From: Oreohelix idahoensis
Lineage: Eukaryota > Mollusca > Gastropoda > Stylommatophora > Oreohelicidae
Assembly: GCA_024509875.1 (NCBI GenBank)
Contig: JAMPIV010017774.1
Coordinates: 27,501 to 91,500 of the forward strand
Direction of reading: 5' to 3'
Length of the DNA: 64,000 nt
The notes under the pieces were generated by a model that did not search any database, had not been told where the DNA came from, and saw nothing but the letters and a program-made list of their open reading frames with translations. Position 1 is the first letter of the stretch, and each line of letters starts with the position of its first letter. This document shows positions 9,668 to 22,711 of this stretch, piece by piece. The position numbers were made by a program, and so were the translations under genes.

Positions 9668-11823
9668 GTAACCCAACAGTGAATTTAATTACTCTGAAAG
9701 AGATGTTACAATATTAGGTATGGGTGGTAGACAAAAATCCTGTTATTCCCAATTGTTCTTCCCTTTACTAAGCAAATGAAAAAGGGGGGGTTTAAACAGA
9801 GTTAACAAAATATCCCACTTAAAGGAACAATGCAGGGTATACAGAAAATGTATTACCCGGTAGGCAAGTTAACAAATGGTTTGCAAAATTAAATCTCCTG
9901 TCATTCATGCACGCGCGTGAGGGCCCACACTCATATACTCACACACACTTACCGATTGCAGCATCAGACAATCCATAGAATTATATAAACAGCAATTACA
10001 CTCTTGACATATGAAAATGTCTGGTACTTCGATGTCCCGCCCCAGATGTAGCGAAGTTTGCTGATATCAAATATTCCCACTTATCGCCGGACTTGAAGCC
10101 TAAGAGTTCCTGTGTTTTATTATATAAAAAGGAGTCTATGGGATGGCACTGACACAATTCAACACAGGGGTGAGGATGGAGTGGTCTCTTTAATTTCGCA
10201 GCTGGAGGTAAAATTCCCTCAAGGCGTGATGATGGCAACTGACCGGTAGGTTTTAAATCCAGTGAGGAAAAACTAGGCCCAGTCACAGTTCAGGTAAATA
10301 TGTACTCTCTCACAGTAGGGCAGTAAATAAAATATCGCTACTGGCACTGTTCATCTTCCAGTTTATCTTACAGATTGTAATTTAATTTGATGGTTTCTTT
10401 TTAAATATTCTGAAGACACTTCGCGAGTTTAAATGGTTAAAACACACTTCTATATATATGACTTAACTCAATTAGTTATAAATTCCTTCGCGACTTTTAA
10501 AAGTTAATTTAAGCATTTAAGCATCTATTATCTTTTGAAATAATATAATAGATATATCATTACATTTACAACTGGAACTATTGAGATGGTTTAATTTAAT
10601 AGATTTAAATTAACACAAAATCCAGTGAAATAGAATGAATGAACTAGACCACTGATCACTTTACACAATTATATTTTACCGTTTTGCACAGAATAGAATA
10701 TCTAAAATGGAATGTAAGATGAGTGGGACATGTTAAAATTTGACACCTTATTAGATCTCATGAGACTTTTGGGGATCTGACCGCCAGACTAAAGAGAGAT
10801 GCCGCCCCTGGTTTTCCGTATCTCCGCTCACTGCGTCCGCGTCGGCTTTCCCGTTCGCTCCCACTGCGATCGGTTCTGTGGTTAACACAGGGATGCGAAA
10901 TACCGGCAAGAAACTTGCGTCGCTCGTTTCAGGGACCACTACTGCCTTTTTGATAGCGTGCCGCTAGTCTTTCCTGAGATCCCCCCGTGTCTTTGATCGT
11001 GGTCGCTACTATCGTTTGATGCTGGCAACGCCCCCCCCCCCACCCCAACTGGCCAAGTTAATGAAAATAACTGCATATGATTGCTCAAGAGATATCCGTG
11101 GGCGTGATTTAACCTCTCCTTAAATCAATGCGATGACCAGAATGAACGGTAGATAAACTGTCCACATATTAATCAGCAAACGTGTTGACCATCTGCGTGG
11201 AAAGGTTGCATAGCTAATGAGTCCAGGTGAAAAAAATCCCGTTTGACGAAAAGTTACCACCATATTCGGGGGCACTGATGCTATCCGAAGGGGTCGTTAC
11301 GAAGGGTCGTACCATATCATTCAACACTTCAGGGGTACCGATGTTATGAGAGGGTTCTTACCATCATCTAACAAATTCAGGGACGGCAGAGTTGTCTGTC
11401 ACAGGGACCTCTATGTGTAATAATGATTACACATTCCCTGCACACCTTGAAAACACCTTCTGTAGGTTATGCGTAGTTCCTATGTTCACAATGTAAAATG
11501 AACAGACATGCGCAGCTGGAACTCTTGGTGATCTTGGCAATATCAACGTTCTGCTCAAATTAACGTATACGGTACTACTGAGAATATAACTGACATTTCT
11601 TGACTTGATCGTCCTTCTCATGCCTTGAGACATAGTGTGTAGTTGAAGTTTGCGTTCGTGAGTCAAGTATGTCGCACTGGCTATCGTGAACCCATTTTGT
11701 TGTAGGATTTCTGTGATGTTGTCTGTCCATCTGCGTCTTGGTCTTTTTCATGTCCTGAAACAAGATGAGAATATAACGCCACACTTAAGTTCAAAATAAA
11801 TAAATATATGAGACCTTTATATA
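9668..11823. other. no recognisable gene
   Basis: Unassigned DNA. Short frames at 9996-10286 and 10751-10939 (both minus) look somewhat protein-like but match nothing I know. 10780-11030 is GC-richer than its surroundings and ends in a C run. 11265-11400 holds two diverged copies of a roughly 60-base phrase. Confidence 0.4.
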
Positions 11824-12224
11824 CAGGGTGTTTCAAAAAGAATATCGGTATTTTAGATGCATATAACTTTGGTTATTGAACACTTAAAAATATACAGTTT
11901 GCACCAAAAGAAAGTAAAATTGTCAAAGTTTAATCTCTTACATTACAATCCCTCAATGTGTACCCCTCGTGTTACACGGCACACATCTACGCGGTAGTCC
12001 AATTCTCTCCACACTCGCTCCAACTGATCCCTTGTTATTCTGTCCATTTTCATTCCTTGCGCCGTCTAGCGGCTGAAATGAAAAATATTTTTTTTTATCG
12101 GGTAACTGTCCAAACTCGGAAAGTTTACCTATCGTTTGGTGCAAACCAAACATTTGTAAGTTTGCAATTACCAAAACTATACACCTTCAAAATACCATAC
12201 CGATATTCTTATTGAAACACCCTG
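11824..12224 (-). mobile_element. 401-bp Tc1/mariner-type non-autonomous element
   Basis: Long terminal inverted repeats start CAGGGTGTTTCAA on both ends and continue imperfectly for about 100 bases. TA (or TATA) lies directly outside both ends (11820-11823, 12225-12228). The middle retains the end of a transposase reading frame (separate entry). It looks like an internally deleted copy of an autonomous element. Confidence 0.8.
11943..12049 (-). pseudogene. C-terminal remnant of a mariner-like transposase
   Basis: About 35 codons ending in a stop at 11943-11945, with the motif VWRELDYRVDVCRVTRG near the end. From memory this is the C-terminal signature of a Tc1/mariner-superfamily transposase common in arthropods and other invertebrates. 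The catalytic domain is gone: an in-frame TAG precedes the segment. It supports the superfamily assignment of the enclosing inverted-repeat element. Confidence 0.6.
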
Positions 12225-12307
12225 TATATGAGAATATTAGCTAATAAAAAAAAATAAAAAAATAAATGACAAATGTCAAAATAATGTTTTTAATGTTTAT
12301 TTTTCAG

Positions 12308-12453
12308 GTCGAGATGTTAAGCGGTCTAAACGCCGAAAGAGGAGAAACCGTCCACTGGCATGGAAAAAAGCTGTACGGAACAGAGGACGAGATTCTCGCA
12401 GACGAAGAAAATGGAAACAGAGAAAGCAGAGAGAGGATACTGCACGAAAATAA
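12308..12453 (+). other. exon-like block coding an extremely basic C-terminus
   Basis: A pyrimidine tract and CAG (ending 12307) precede an open phase of 47 codons ending at TAA 12451-12453. 26 of 47 residues are Arg or Lys (for example KRSKRRKRRNR and SRRRRKWKQRKQR). Base composition is clearly less AT-rich than the flanks. It could be the last exon of a protein with a basic tail (nuclear, heparin-binding or protamine-like), or chance. A competing plus frame (12266-12508) is also open, with an ordinary composition. No upstream exon is recognised. Confidence 0.3.
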
Positions 12454-12605
12454 ACGTGTAAATGTATATTTTTGTGAGTTATCAATATACCTGGAATATG
12501 GGCAGTAAGCCGTTCTCCCTCCCTGATATAGTATTTGGACAATTAGAATTTGACATGCAAGTTACTTGTAGATCTGTGAGCAGATGCTATACAGATGGTG
12601 TGCAT

Positions 12606-12919
12606 TAGTGCCCTGTATATAAAGAGTTACGACAACTAAGGTTAGCCAAAAAATGGCGGCCAAACTCGTATCGCTGGAAAAAGGACCCAATAGCGACTTT
12701 CAAAATTAGCTACAAATACAGTAGCACATATTTGTATCTAAGGTCCTTTTTCCAGCGATACCCGTATCGCTGGAAAAAGGACCTTAGATACAAATATGTG
12801 CTACTGTATTTGTAGCTAATTTTGAAAGTCGCGATTGGGTCCTTTTTCCAGCGATACGAGTTTGGCCGCCATTTTTTGGCTAACCTTAGTTGTCGTAACT
12901 CTTTATATACAGGGCACTA
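12606..12919. mobile_element. 314-bp foldback element with 8-bp target duplication
   Basis: Two arms of about 156 bp form a near-perfect inverted repeat; I see one mismatch (near 12693/12832) and a two-base centre. Termini are TAGTGCCCTG ... CAGGGCACTA. The same 8 bases, GTGTGCAT, flank it at 12598-12605 and 12920-12927. An 8-bp duplication points to hAT (or P) transposase. The phrase GTATCGCTGGAAAAAGGACC occurs in both halves of each arm in opposite directions, so the arms are themselves partly palindromic. It has no coding capacity. Confidence 0.9.
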
Positions 12920-12927
12920 GTGTGCAT

Positions 12928-14298
12928 GAAACGTTAAGTTGTGTGACTACTTAGGTAGGCTTGCGTGGCATGTATGCCTACACGTAGACTGTTCTGAGAA
13001 ATACATTTAATTGAAATCACCGCCATTGAATTTTATAGATGTACCGAAGTGGTCAGTGACATAGGTAAGGCCCTGACAGATTCTTCGATGCAGGTGGAAG
13101 AAATATGGGTGCTACCAAAGGTAGGGAGCAGTAACATTTCTCCTGAGCTGTGTCGAACTGGATTATATTCGTCTGACAAATGGTAGTATTCTGTGATGAC
13201 AAGCCCATTTTGATACACTTTGTGTTTTAAAGAATTCGTGTGATAAGCTGAGTTTGTCGTTGTTTTGTTTATATTTTGTGTCAAAGAAAGTGTGGCGTGA
13301 AATATATTCTAGCATTGTAAACTTTAGACCAGCGTTCGGCAACCGTTCGTTAGCGGCCTACCGATAGATGTCAGGAGATGATTTAGTAGATCTTCGGGTG
13401 ACGAAAGGAGAACAAAGAAACACATTTTAAAACTAAGGAACGTTCAGACTAGCTCTTCCCCGTCGGCATTTAAGAGCGTGGTATCCCCAGGACGAACGAA
13501 CGAACTTTATTTTCCAAGGGTTAAGAATTGGATGAAAGGCACGCTCCATCCATCATATTTGTCAAGAAGGTAATGCTCAGAGACATTTAAAAAAAAGGTT
13601 AACTTTGTTATTTAAACTGATTCTCCGCCTAACTCTGCAAGACATGATTTTGTCAAAGTAGATCATTAGGTATCTCAGTGTTTCTAAAGGATAGACCCAC
13701 CGTTCCTGGCTTGACTACCGCTGCAATAGACTATATTTTCCTTGTAAGAGGGTATTCTGTACGTTATTATATATTGAACGTATCATTACAAAATCATGAT
13801 TCGATTCATGTTTTGAGCTTTGCTAATAACTATAGGTGTCCCATGTCCCTATAGGTGTCCCATGTCCCTATTGTTCCCGATGGTCTCTGAGAAGACAGAC
13901 AAAGAAAAGGCCTAGTGTTCCCTCAGGCATGTCGTAAGATACGATGGTGTGCGTGGGTCTAGTAGTCTCATCATGTAAAAAGCACATTGCTACAGAAACC
14001 GTCATTGTAAGAGCACATAACTGCTTTAATGGAAGCTTCTTGTGACGGGGCTAGCTGCAGTGGTCGTTCTTGCTTCAAACAGAGAAAAATAAGTGATTTT
14101 TACAATTATAGTCGTTAAATAAAGAAAAATAAATGTAATATAGATGCTATTTAGAAGGGAGACATGACAACACAGGGAGAATAGAATGGAGACAGACATG
14201 AGAGGCATAAAGAAGACCTGGAAATAAATTGTCATGAACTGACGATCACGGCTCTAACGAAAACTCAAAAGCAAAGAAGGATATACCTATTAGTTCAT
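12928..14298. other. no gene recognised; small repeat fragments
   Basis: Contains a SINE-tail fragment at 13492-13540 (GAACGAACGAACTTTATTTT, minus-oriented copy of the family ending (GTTC)n), a tandem doublet near 13843-13873, and the phrase CTCAGGCATGTCGTAAGAT near 13923 that recurs across the window. Nothing coding is supported. Confidence 0.45.
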
Positions 14299-14332
14299 GG
14301 TTGCTTGTTGTTTTGAAATGCTATCTTTGTAT

Positions 14333-15738
14333 AATAATAATAATAAATTCTTTAAGCACCAAACACGGCGCATAAGGCAGAAACCAGTGCTCTCCAGGTT
14401 GTTCGTTGTGACGCCACTCCTCTTAGCTCTTGCACTGCCCAACGATCTTACAGGAACCCTCTGTAGTGGTATTCTGTTGTTTTGCATTCGTAGAATGACG
14501 ATATACAAATAGTCGGAGACATATTTCTGCCTAGAGTCTTCTCCTATTTGTCGATTAGTCTTGAATTCTTTCCAACTGATGTTCATGAGTTTTCTAAGAC
14601 ATTTGTTCTCGAATGTATTCAGCTTGTTCTCCAATGATTTTGTTATTTTCCAACTCTCACAGCCGTATGTTAACATGAGATAACATTTGAATTAAACAGA
14701 CGAAGCTTGGTATGTATATTCAATGATCGTAATTTCCAAATGTTAGATAATCTAAAAAGCTGCCAAAGCAACTAGTATGGATTGCTAAATAATTGAAACT
14801 TTCAACTTTCTGTAGTTTTTCCCCGTTCAAGATGATATCAAAGGTCTCGTTAGAAAAGTTCATAGCTTTAGTTTTAGAGGCATTTATTTGGAGACCTATT
14901 TTAACCGAGAGATGACACAAATTATTTATTGCTTCTTGGGATTGTCTTGGTGTTGAACTTAAGAATGCTACATCATCTGCGAAATACAGGTCCCCCAGGA
15001 ATTTTCCATTTGTCCATTTTATACCCAATTGTTCATTGTGGGTATAGTTTCTCATAACCCAATCAATAGCTATTCCAAAAAGTAGTGGTGACATAATACA
15101 GCCTTGTTTAACCCCTGTTTCTACTGTAAACCATTCTGTATTCCCTTTATTTGTTCTAACACAACATCTTGCATTGTCATATAGCGCTTTGATTATATTC
15201 ACATATTTTGTTGGAAAACCATAGATTGTAAGTATCTTCCACAATGATGGGCGGTGTGACTATCAAAGGCTTTTTGAAAATCGACGAAGGTGATAATAAG
15301 TGGCGATTGCCTTTCCACTGATTCTTCTATAATTGTTCTTAGTGTGAATATTTGATCAATACATGATCGTTTTGGCCTGAAACCCGCTTGTTCTTCTCTG
15401 ATCTTTTCGTCAGCATGCAATTTAAGTCTTTCTAACATCATGCAACATAATAATTTTCCAGGTACTGATAATAGAGATATACCACGCCAGTTATTACAGT
15501 CTGATAGATCACCTTTCTTCGGTAACTTTACAATAAAATTGTTGTGGTGGTTGTTCTTCTCTCCATACTTCATTTATAATATCTAAAATTCTCAAGAGGT
15601 TGTTGTCATTAACTGCTTTAATCATTTCCCCTGAAATTTCGTCAACTCCAGCAGCTTTAAAATTTTTTAATCAAAAGCGTGAAAAGAATTGGCAAGGTGG
15701 TTGTTAGTGTTTCATTATTAAATTCAGGTGTTCATGTT
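14333..15738 (-). mobile_element. 5'-truncated RTE-type LINE with 34-bp target duplication
   Basis: Minus-strand non-LTR retrotransposon. From right to left: RT fingers (VKLPKKGDL, WRGISLLSVPGKLL, EEQAGFRPKRSC), first catalytic Asp in FVDFQKAFDS, GVKQGCIMSPLLFGIAIDWVM, second catalytic motif FADD (FADDVAFLSS), then the RTE C-terminal region (LTYGCESW ... NKCLRKLMNISW). The frame is broken near 15220 and 14700. The 3' end is an (ATT)n tail at 14333-14346. A perfect 34-base repeat starting GGTTGCTTGTTGTTTTG flanks it at 14299-14332 and 15739-15772. The endonuclease part is missing (5' truncation). Confidence 0.92.
14720..15573 (-). pseudogene. reverse transcriptase of the truncated RTE LINE
   Basis: RT coding part of the LINE at 14333-15738, split into two frames (15199-15573 and 14720-15244) by one frame change. 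It retains both catalytic Asp motifs (FVDF and FADD). It would copy LINE RNA at the target site. No endonuclease domain precedes it, so it cannot act alone. Confidence 0.85.
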
Positions 15739-16210
15739 GGTTGCTTGTTGTTTTGAAATGCTATCTTTGTATGCAGAATAGAATTGAAAAAGTGGCTAAC
15801 AAGTTATTGTTACAGTTGTGAAAAGCATTGTTTGCAGACTTATGATGTCTTGTGAAGTGCCTTCTATCGATAAATTGTGATCCATTTTCTGCATTAACAT
15901 TTTTTACTAAAATAACATAAGAAGGCCTTAAAACTATTTTCACAAAGCAGCCTGTTACTTACACATAACTGTAGAATGTTTGCCGCAGTCCTTTTCCTGA
16001 CCAACATGAGCTAACGCTTTGTTTGTGATCTGTGTGTGTTCATTTCTTTATTTGATTTCTTGTTTGTGTTGTCTCGCAGGCGATGAAGACTTTCATCGAC
16101 AAATTGAATGTATACTTTAAAACTGTCAACACTTTGGTTTATACTTTAAAACTGTCAACACTTTGGTTTATACTTTATTATAATTAAGTCAAGTTTGAGT
16201 TTCGTTCATT

Positions 16211-16555
16211 CATTACCCTTCGGTTCCAGAATGAGCATGGGCCTTCACCAGACGTATGCCGGGTCTCTATCATCTCAAGGTCATGCTATGTCTTCCTCAT
16301 CATTGTAATATCTGTTTCCTATCTTCTTCTATACGAGGTTTTTTTTTTTTTTGTTTCAGTTACCCCGGGGGATCAAGCAGAAGGACTGTCCGGCAATGCC
16401 ATCAGCGGGTTACCATAATGTCTACGGTGTTTCCTATTCACGGCCAGCATTCTCTAATCGTCTCATTTTCCACTGGAATTTATATGATTCCTGTTATCAG
16501 TTCCACATCGGTGACCCTATCGCACCATCTCAATCCTTCTATTCCATGCACGATT
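16211..16555 (-). repeat. diverged RTE LINE C-terminal/3' fragment
   Basis: Minus strand resembles the C-terminal coding end of the full-length LINE at 46344-49583 (GLRWCDRVTDVELI compared with GLKWYDKVTNVELM there), including the conserved 3' end with GAAGGCCCATGCTC. Several frame breaks and a T run at 16340-16351 show it is old. Confidence 0.7.
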
Positions 16556-16690
16556 GAGAACTGGTCACGCAGGCCCGTCTTACACGCTGCCGTTTCTTTC
16601 TCCAATCTTTCATACACTTTAAAAAAAAAATAACGTTTCTGAAGGAGTGTAACTTTTTGAATGTTTGAATTAAAACAATGCATTTATACT
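16556..16690 (-). repeat. SINE-like fragment (GGCCTGCGTG family)
   Basis: Shares GAGAACTGG..CACGCAGGCCC with 29601-29749, then an A-rich stretch (16620-16630). It belongs to a short family whose full copies end in (GTTC)n. It lies directly against the LINE fragment to its left. Confidence 0.5.
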
Positions 16691-18360
16691 TTCTCAAATA
16701 AAAGTTTGACTTTACCCCCACTTTCTTTCCGTTAACTAAAGCAACAACTAATTATTTCACACACTTTGCCACGGCTCTACCGAATGTTATATTTTAGCAA
16801 AAGGTGTATGTATGGTGATCATAGCGTCCATTTTTCTATAATGATGATTGAAATTAAAAAATAACTAACTAACTAACTTTGTAATGTATTATTCATGATT
16901 GTTTTAAGGTAGTTGTCTTAAGGTGTTGCGGCTCTGCCTGTGGAAGCATGCTTATATCTATCTGGTGACGAATTACAATATATTGCAGGCGTTTGGATCC
17001 CGGGCGAGATATTATTTAGAGTGAAAGAATACGGCCACTACGCTCTTTTAGTCATATCGTAAAGGCCGATTAAGGAGGGTTGGGCATATATCATCATCAT
17101 TGTCAAGGACTATATTATGGGTGTATAGCTGGTGCAAAACAATGACTCGTAAGACCTAATCGAACGCCACTGTTTCAGTTCCATGACATTTATTCACATG
17201 GTTCCACACGTCCTGAATATCGCTCACATTGTCAAGCACAACGACATAATACTCAGGCTAACATTGCATGTAGGAAATAACTCTATCTACAATATTTACA
17301 GACTGGCTTCACTGACGTACAAAGACAGTACACAGAACGTTCCTATGTGCGGCATACACCCCTCGCACCAATACATTCACCATCCAGGTGTGAATCACTT
17401 ATCGCAAGTGACTAGCGGCATGAAACATCGCCAAATAGATTCTCCAAGAATCGCTCCTAGGCGGGAACCAGACAACGCCTGCATAGCTACAAGGCGGGAA
17501 ATATACACCGCTTTACTCCACAGTAGCTCCAAGGCGGGGCAAACTCAACGCCTTAACATGTTCTCTACGAACACTACCAAAGTTGCTCCAGGAACACTTC
17601 TAGGCTGGAAGACATCGCCTATACAACAATAGTAAGACCTACACCACAGTCACTATATCCACCATAACTGTGGTTTTCGTCACGAAATACGAGCACACAG
17701 CTCGGCCACAAATCACAAACTGTCTCTTAGTCACATTTGGGTACTCTCAGTCACCGAGACTCGTGTTCAGGCACAAGTCACAAAATGCTGACATAAAGTC
17801 AGACATGAACTCAATCCCTGAGGTAATCTTAAACAAGTGTTGACAACCTCAGTGACCCTTACTTACACTCACTCCATCATTCACCCACATGAAACCGTTA
17901 TGTGACAGTCATCGTCACTTCCCTTTTTGGTCCTCATGGAACACATAGCCATCACTGCGCTGACTTCCTTGTAGGATGCCTGCATCAAAACACTCATATG
18001 CTCTTGCAGCAATGGCTTCTGAAGCAGGTTGTTTTAAATGATGCCATTGCCATTCTTATGTACAACTTCATATTAGTCTCTTCTTACGATGTGCCTGAAG
18101 GTGCATTAGACCCACGTTTTATTTCGTAAATGGCGCAGACAAGAAAGATTGAAATGGTTGATATGACTAAGTGGAACTGATGATGAGATCACTAATGTGG
18201 AACTGATGATGAGAACTAGATAAATATCACTATGCAAGAAGTGAGAGAAAGACACTGCTGTTAGATAAGACACATATTGCCCCCCCCCCCCCCACACACA
18301 CACAAAAAAAAAGCTGATTACATTACAAGGCAATCCTTATTCTGAAGTCCCCATGATAAG
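16691..18360. other. no recognisable gene
   Basis: An open plus frame of 149 codons at 17183-17632 has no recognisable domain, and its GGCGGG-containing part is made of internal near-repeats. A C run followed by CA repeats lies at 18282-18304. Nothing else is supported. Confidence 0.4.
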
Positions 18361-18860
18361 TCTTGGGGGTCGTAGTGGCTAAGAGGTATGGCATCCGCCG
18401 CGAATTCTAAAGGTACCAAGTTCGATTCCCAGTAGAGGGAATATAATTTATGGAATTTTTTTCAGAACGTGTGGTCCTAATGATGTTATACTCTCCCCTG
18501 GTCTCCTGGGTAGTGAGATCGGATCCCTAGCCTTCTCGGATAAGGGCGACAAAATAGGATGTCCTGTGTGCAAGTTGTGCACGTTAAAAATCCCACGGCA
18601 TTGGAAATCGTAAAGAGTAGGCCTATCGGGCCGCTGCCCTGGCAACATTTAAAAATTAGGAAACCTAAACACCACAAACGTATTTATAGAATGTGTGATT
18701 CCTATATACACACTTTGGCATTCTTGCTGGTGCTACGGAGTTCGTACACTGTGCTGATATCCTCCTTATGTGATCTAGGGGAGATCGGAGCACCGATGGA
18801 GTTGTCCATGTACAATGAAGATAGTCCTTGAAACCAAACCAAACTAAACCAAACCAAACC
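18361..18860 (+). mobile_element. tRNA-derived SINE with conserved central core
   Basis: The head is tRNA-like: box A TGGCTAAGAGG at 18376-18386 and box B AGTTCGATTCC at 18419-18429, spaced as in tRNA promoters for RNA polymerase III. The middle holds GTGCACGTTAAAAATCCCAC, a core that recurs in SINEs of many marine invertebrates (from memory). The tail is (AAACC)n at 18831-18860. No target duplication was confirmed. Confidence 0.8.
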
Positions 18861-19059
18861 GCATGGAAAAATAAATAGAGGTAGACCTAAAACACACAGA
18901 GAAGAGAGATGAAGACATGTGAAAGAGAAAAAGAAAACCTTGAATGAATATCACCGGACAGGAAGGCTTAGTGTGACATTGTTGAAGACCATTGTTCTAA
19001 GGAAGCTGAAAAGTACAGCACGAATGAACTGTTGTAAGTGAGCATGTCTCCTGACAACT

Positions 19060-19505
19060 TCCTGTGCGTAGTGCTGTTTATTATTTCTATGCTGACATCA
19101 TTCCTTGCCACGATGTCAGATTGTCCAGCACCATCTCTGTGTGTCGCCCTCTGTCTCCGTTTCCTTCAATATTTGTTGCTGCCACAATATATATCTGTTT
19201 CTCTCTTCTCATAACATGTCCAAAGAAAGTGCAGTGTTTCCTTCTGATATGAAAAATGCGCTTCCTTTGCACACTAACCTCTTTCAGAGCGTCCTCATTA
19301 ACTTTTTTAAAATGTTGTGTGACAACGGTCATAATTCAGTCGTTAATTTTTTTGTGACCATCTTTGCTTACCGGCACTGTGCCATTGCTTTTCTCTTTTC
19401 TTGCAGTTATTATCTTACTTTTACGCCTTCACCTATCGATATTATCGTATCCTCGGTTGACACACCTCGGCATCCTCACGTTTTAGGCTTGTCACATTCC
19501 TGATC
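19060..19505 (-). repeat. RTE LINE C-terminal fragment
   Basis: The minus frame 19087-19332 has FGHVMRREK followed by EGNGDRGRHTE, the Gly-His-Val-x-Arg and basic GxRxRGR blocks typical of the C-terminal end of RTE LINE proteins. The flanking sequence is decayed. No target duplication was found. Confidence 0.65.
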
Positions 19506-20765
<1,260 letters not shown>

Positions 20766-21044
20766 GCATTCTTCTGCTCTACAAAACACTTTTTAATCTG
20801 ACTCTGACAAAAACATTTTTTCTTTCTTTTTAAGTGTTCTTAGGTCAGTTTCTTGCGCTGATTTCAAATCTGAAATCCGTTTATCTCTATAACGTCGGGT
20901 TCTTAAGATATTTGTGAATAAATATATTTTTGGGAAACCGTTATTTGCTCCGTTTCATTTTTACTATATAACTTATTAAAAATTAATAAAAAGCAACATA
21001 ATTCTAATTTTTATACTGCTAAAAGATGCATTTCTGAGCAAAAT

Positions 21045-22711
21045 ATGGCTTCTAGAAGTTGTAGAAATTCGGCTGATCTGTTCTGTTACGTGTGCGGATA
21101 TTTTACCGATCGTGTTGACCAGAAAAACTTTACACCATTACTAAAGAAAGAAAAGAACTTTATTTCGATTCGAAAGTTGATGATGCAAATAAATCTTGGA
21201 AGCCAAATGCAGTTAGTTCGATACATTGGCAGGTTGGTTACGAAAATCGCCGAAGCATAGTCGATGCCTTTTGGAGTGCCAGTAATATGGCGTGAACATA
21301 CAAATCACACTACTGATTGTACTTCAGCTTGACAAATATCCATGGTTTCACCTAGAAAGTCTTGTTTATTCAAATATTGAATTGGTTTCGAAACCAGTGC
21401 CTCATGATCCAATCACGTGTCCGATCCAAGTACCACCAGAACATAATCCGTTGGACGTGAATGAACCATCAGAAAGTGATAGTTTACCTGCATTAGAAAC
21501 TAATTCTGACTCAGATTACATACCGGTGAATGATAGTGTTTACTTAATTAACCATTCAGGACTTTCAGATCTAATACGTGATCTCGCTCTTACCAAAGGA
21601 CAAGCGGAATTACTCGGTTCGCGACTCAAAGAATGGAATCTTTTAGCGCCCAATACTCCGATATCTAAATTTCGTCATAGACACAGAGAACTTGTTCAAT
21701 ACTTTGAGATGGATGATGACATTTGCTATTGTAAAGATGTAAACGGTCTAATGGTGCACCTCGGTCATAAGCACATAGTCAACGAATGGCGACTTTTCAT
21801 CGATTCTTCCAAGACTAGTCTAAAAGCTGTGTTATTGCATAACAGAAACTTATTTTCATCAATTCCAGTCACCTACTCTGTTCATATGAAAGAAACTTAT
21901 GACAATATGGCTATACGTTTGGAAAAAATAAAGTACAATGACTACCAATGGCGGATTTGTGGAGACCTAAGGTCATTGCATTCTCACGGGCATGCAGACT
22001 GGGTATACTAAATTTTGTTGCTTCCGATGTGAATGGGACAGCCGCAACAGACAGGAACATTATGCAAGAAAGGTGTGGCCTATCCGGGATCGTATGCAGC
22101 TCGGGCATAAAAATGTAATAAACGAGCCATTAGTTAACAAAGACAGCTTCATTTTACCACTGTTACATATAAAGTTGGGGCTCATGAAGAATTTTGTAAA
22201 AGCGTTAGATAAAACGAGCAAAGCTTTCACTTATCTTCGAGAAAAGTTTCCGCAATTTAGCGATGCAAAGATAAAGGAAGGTATCTTTGTAGGACCTCAG
22301 ATTAGGAAAGTTATTGCAGACAAACAATTCGAGAACTTGTTACATGGTAGTGAACTTCGCGCATGGATGGCATTCAAATCGATCGTCGATAACTTTCTGG
22401 GAAATCACAAATCTGTTGACTATGTTGCATATTGTTAAGCAGTGCATAGATGCATACAGAATTATGGGCTGTAACATGTCCCTCAAAATCCATTTGCTCG
22501 ATTCACATCTTGACTTTTCCCTGACAACCTTGGCGAAGTCAGCGATGAACATGGAGAACGATTCCATCAAGATATCGCCGTAATGGAGTCACGTTATCAA
22601 GGACGGTGGAGTGTGACCATGCTTGCCGATTATTGTTGGATGCTTCATCGCGATGTACGCCATGCCATTCCCCGACGAAAGTCGACTGCAAAGAAATTCA
22701 AGCCTACATAA
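21045..22711 (+). pseudogene. broken copy of a widespread multicopy invertebrate gene family (transposon-associated)
   Basis: Starts at ATG 21045 with a Cys-containing N-terminus (SADLFCYVCG). It continues through LRDLALTKGQAELLGSRLKE, WRLFIDSSKTSLKAVLLHN, a CCFRCEWDSR block, HIKLGLMKNFVKALDK, GPQIRKVI and DEHGERFHQDIAVMESRYQG, and ends at TAA 22709-22711 after LADYCWMLHRDVRH. From memory, proteins with this order of blocks are highly multicopy in arthropods, cnidarians and some other invertebrates, are usually annotated as uncharacterised, and are suspected to ride on a DNA transposon. I cannot name the superfamily. At least four frame changes and several stops (between 21150 and 21400, near 22000, 22430 and 22530) show that this copy is dead. 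Confidence 0.75.

Noticed and set aside
9996..10286. 96-codon minus frame with protein-like composition
   Set aside because: No recognisable family, no splice or start evidence; kept only as a remark.
16111..16172. Tandem doublet as a regulatory site
   Set aside because: Two adjacent copies of a 28-base unit only; most simply a replication slip.
17183..17632. 149-codon plus frame
   Set aside because: No domain; part of its sequence is internal near-repeats. Could be chance in an AT-moderate stretch.
18376..18430. A functional tRNA gene
   Set aside because: Box A and box B are present but the cloverleaf arms do not close and a long non-tRNA body with (AAACC)n tail follows; it is a SINE.
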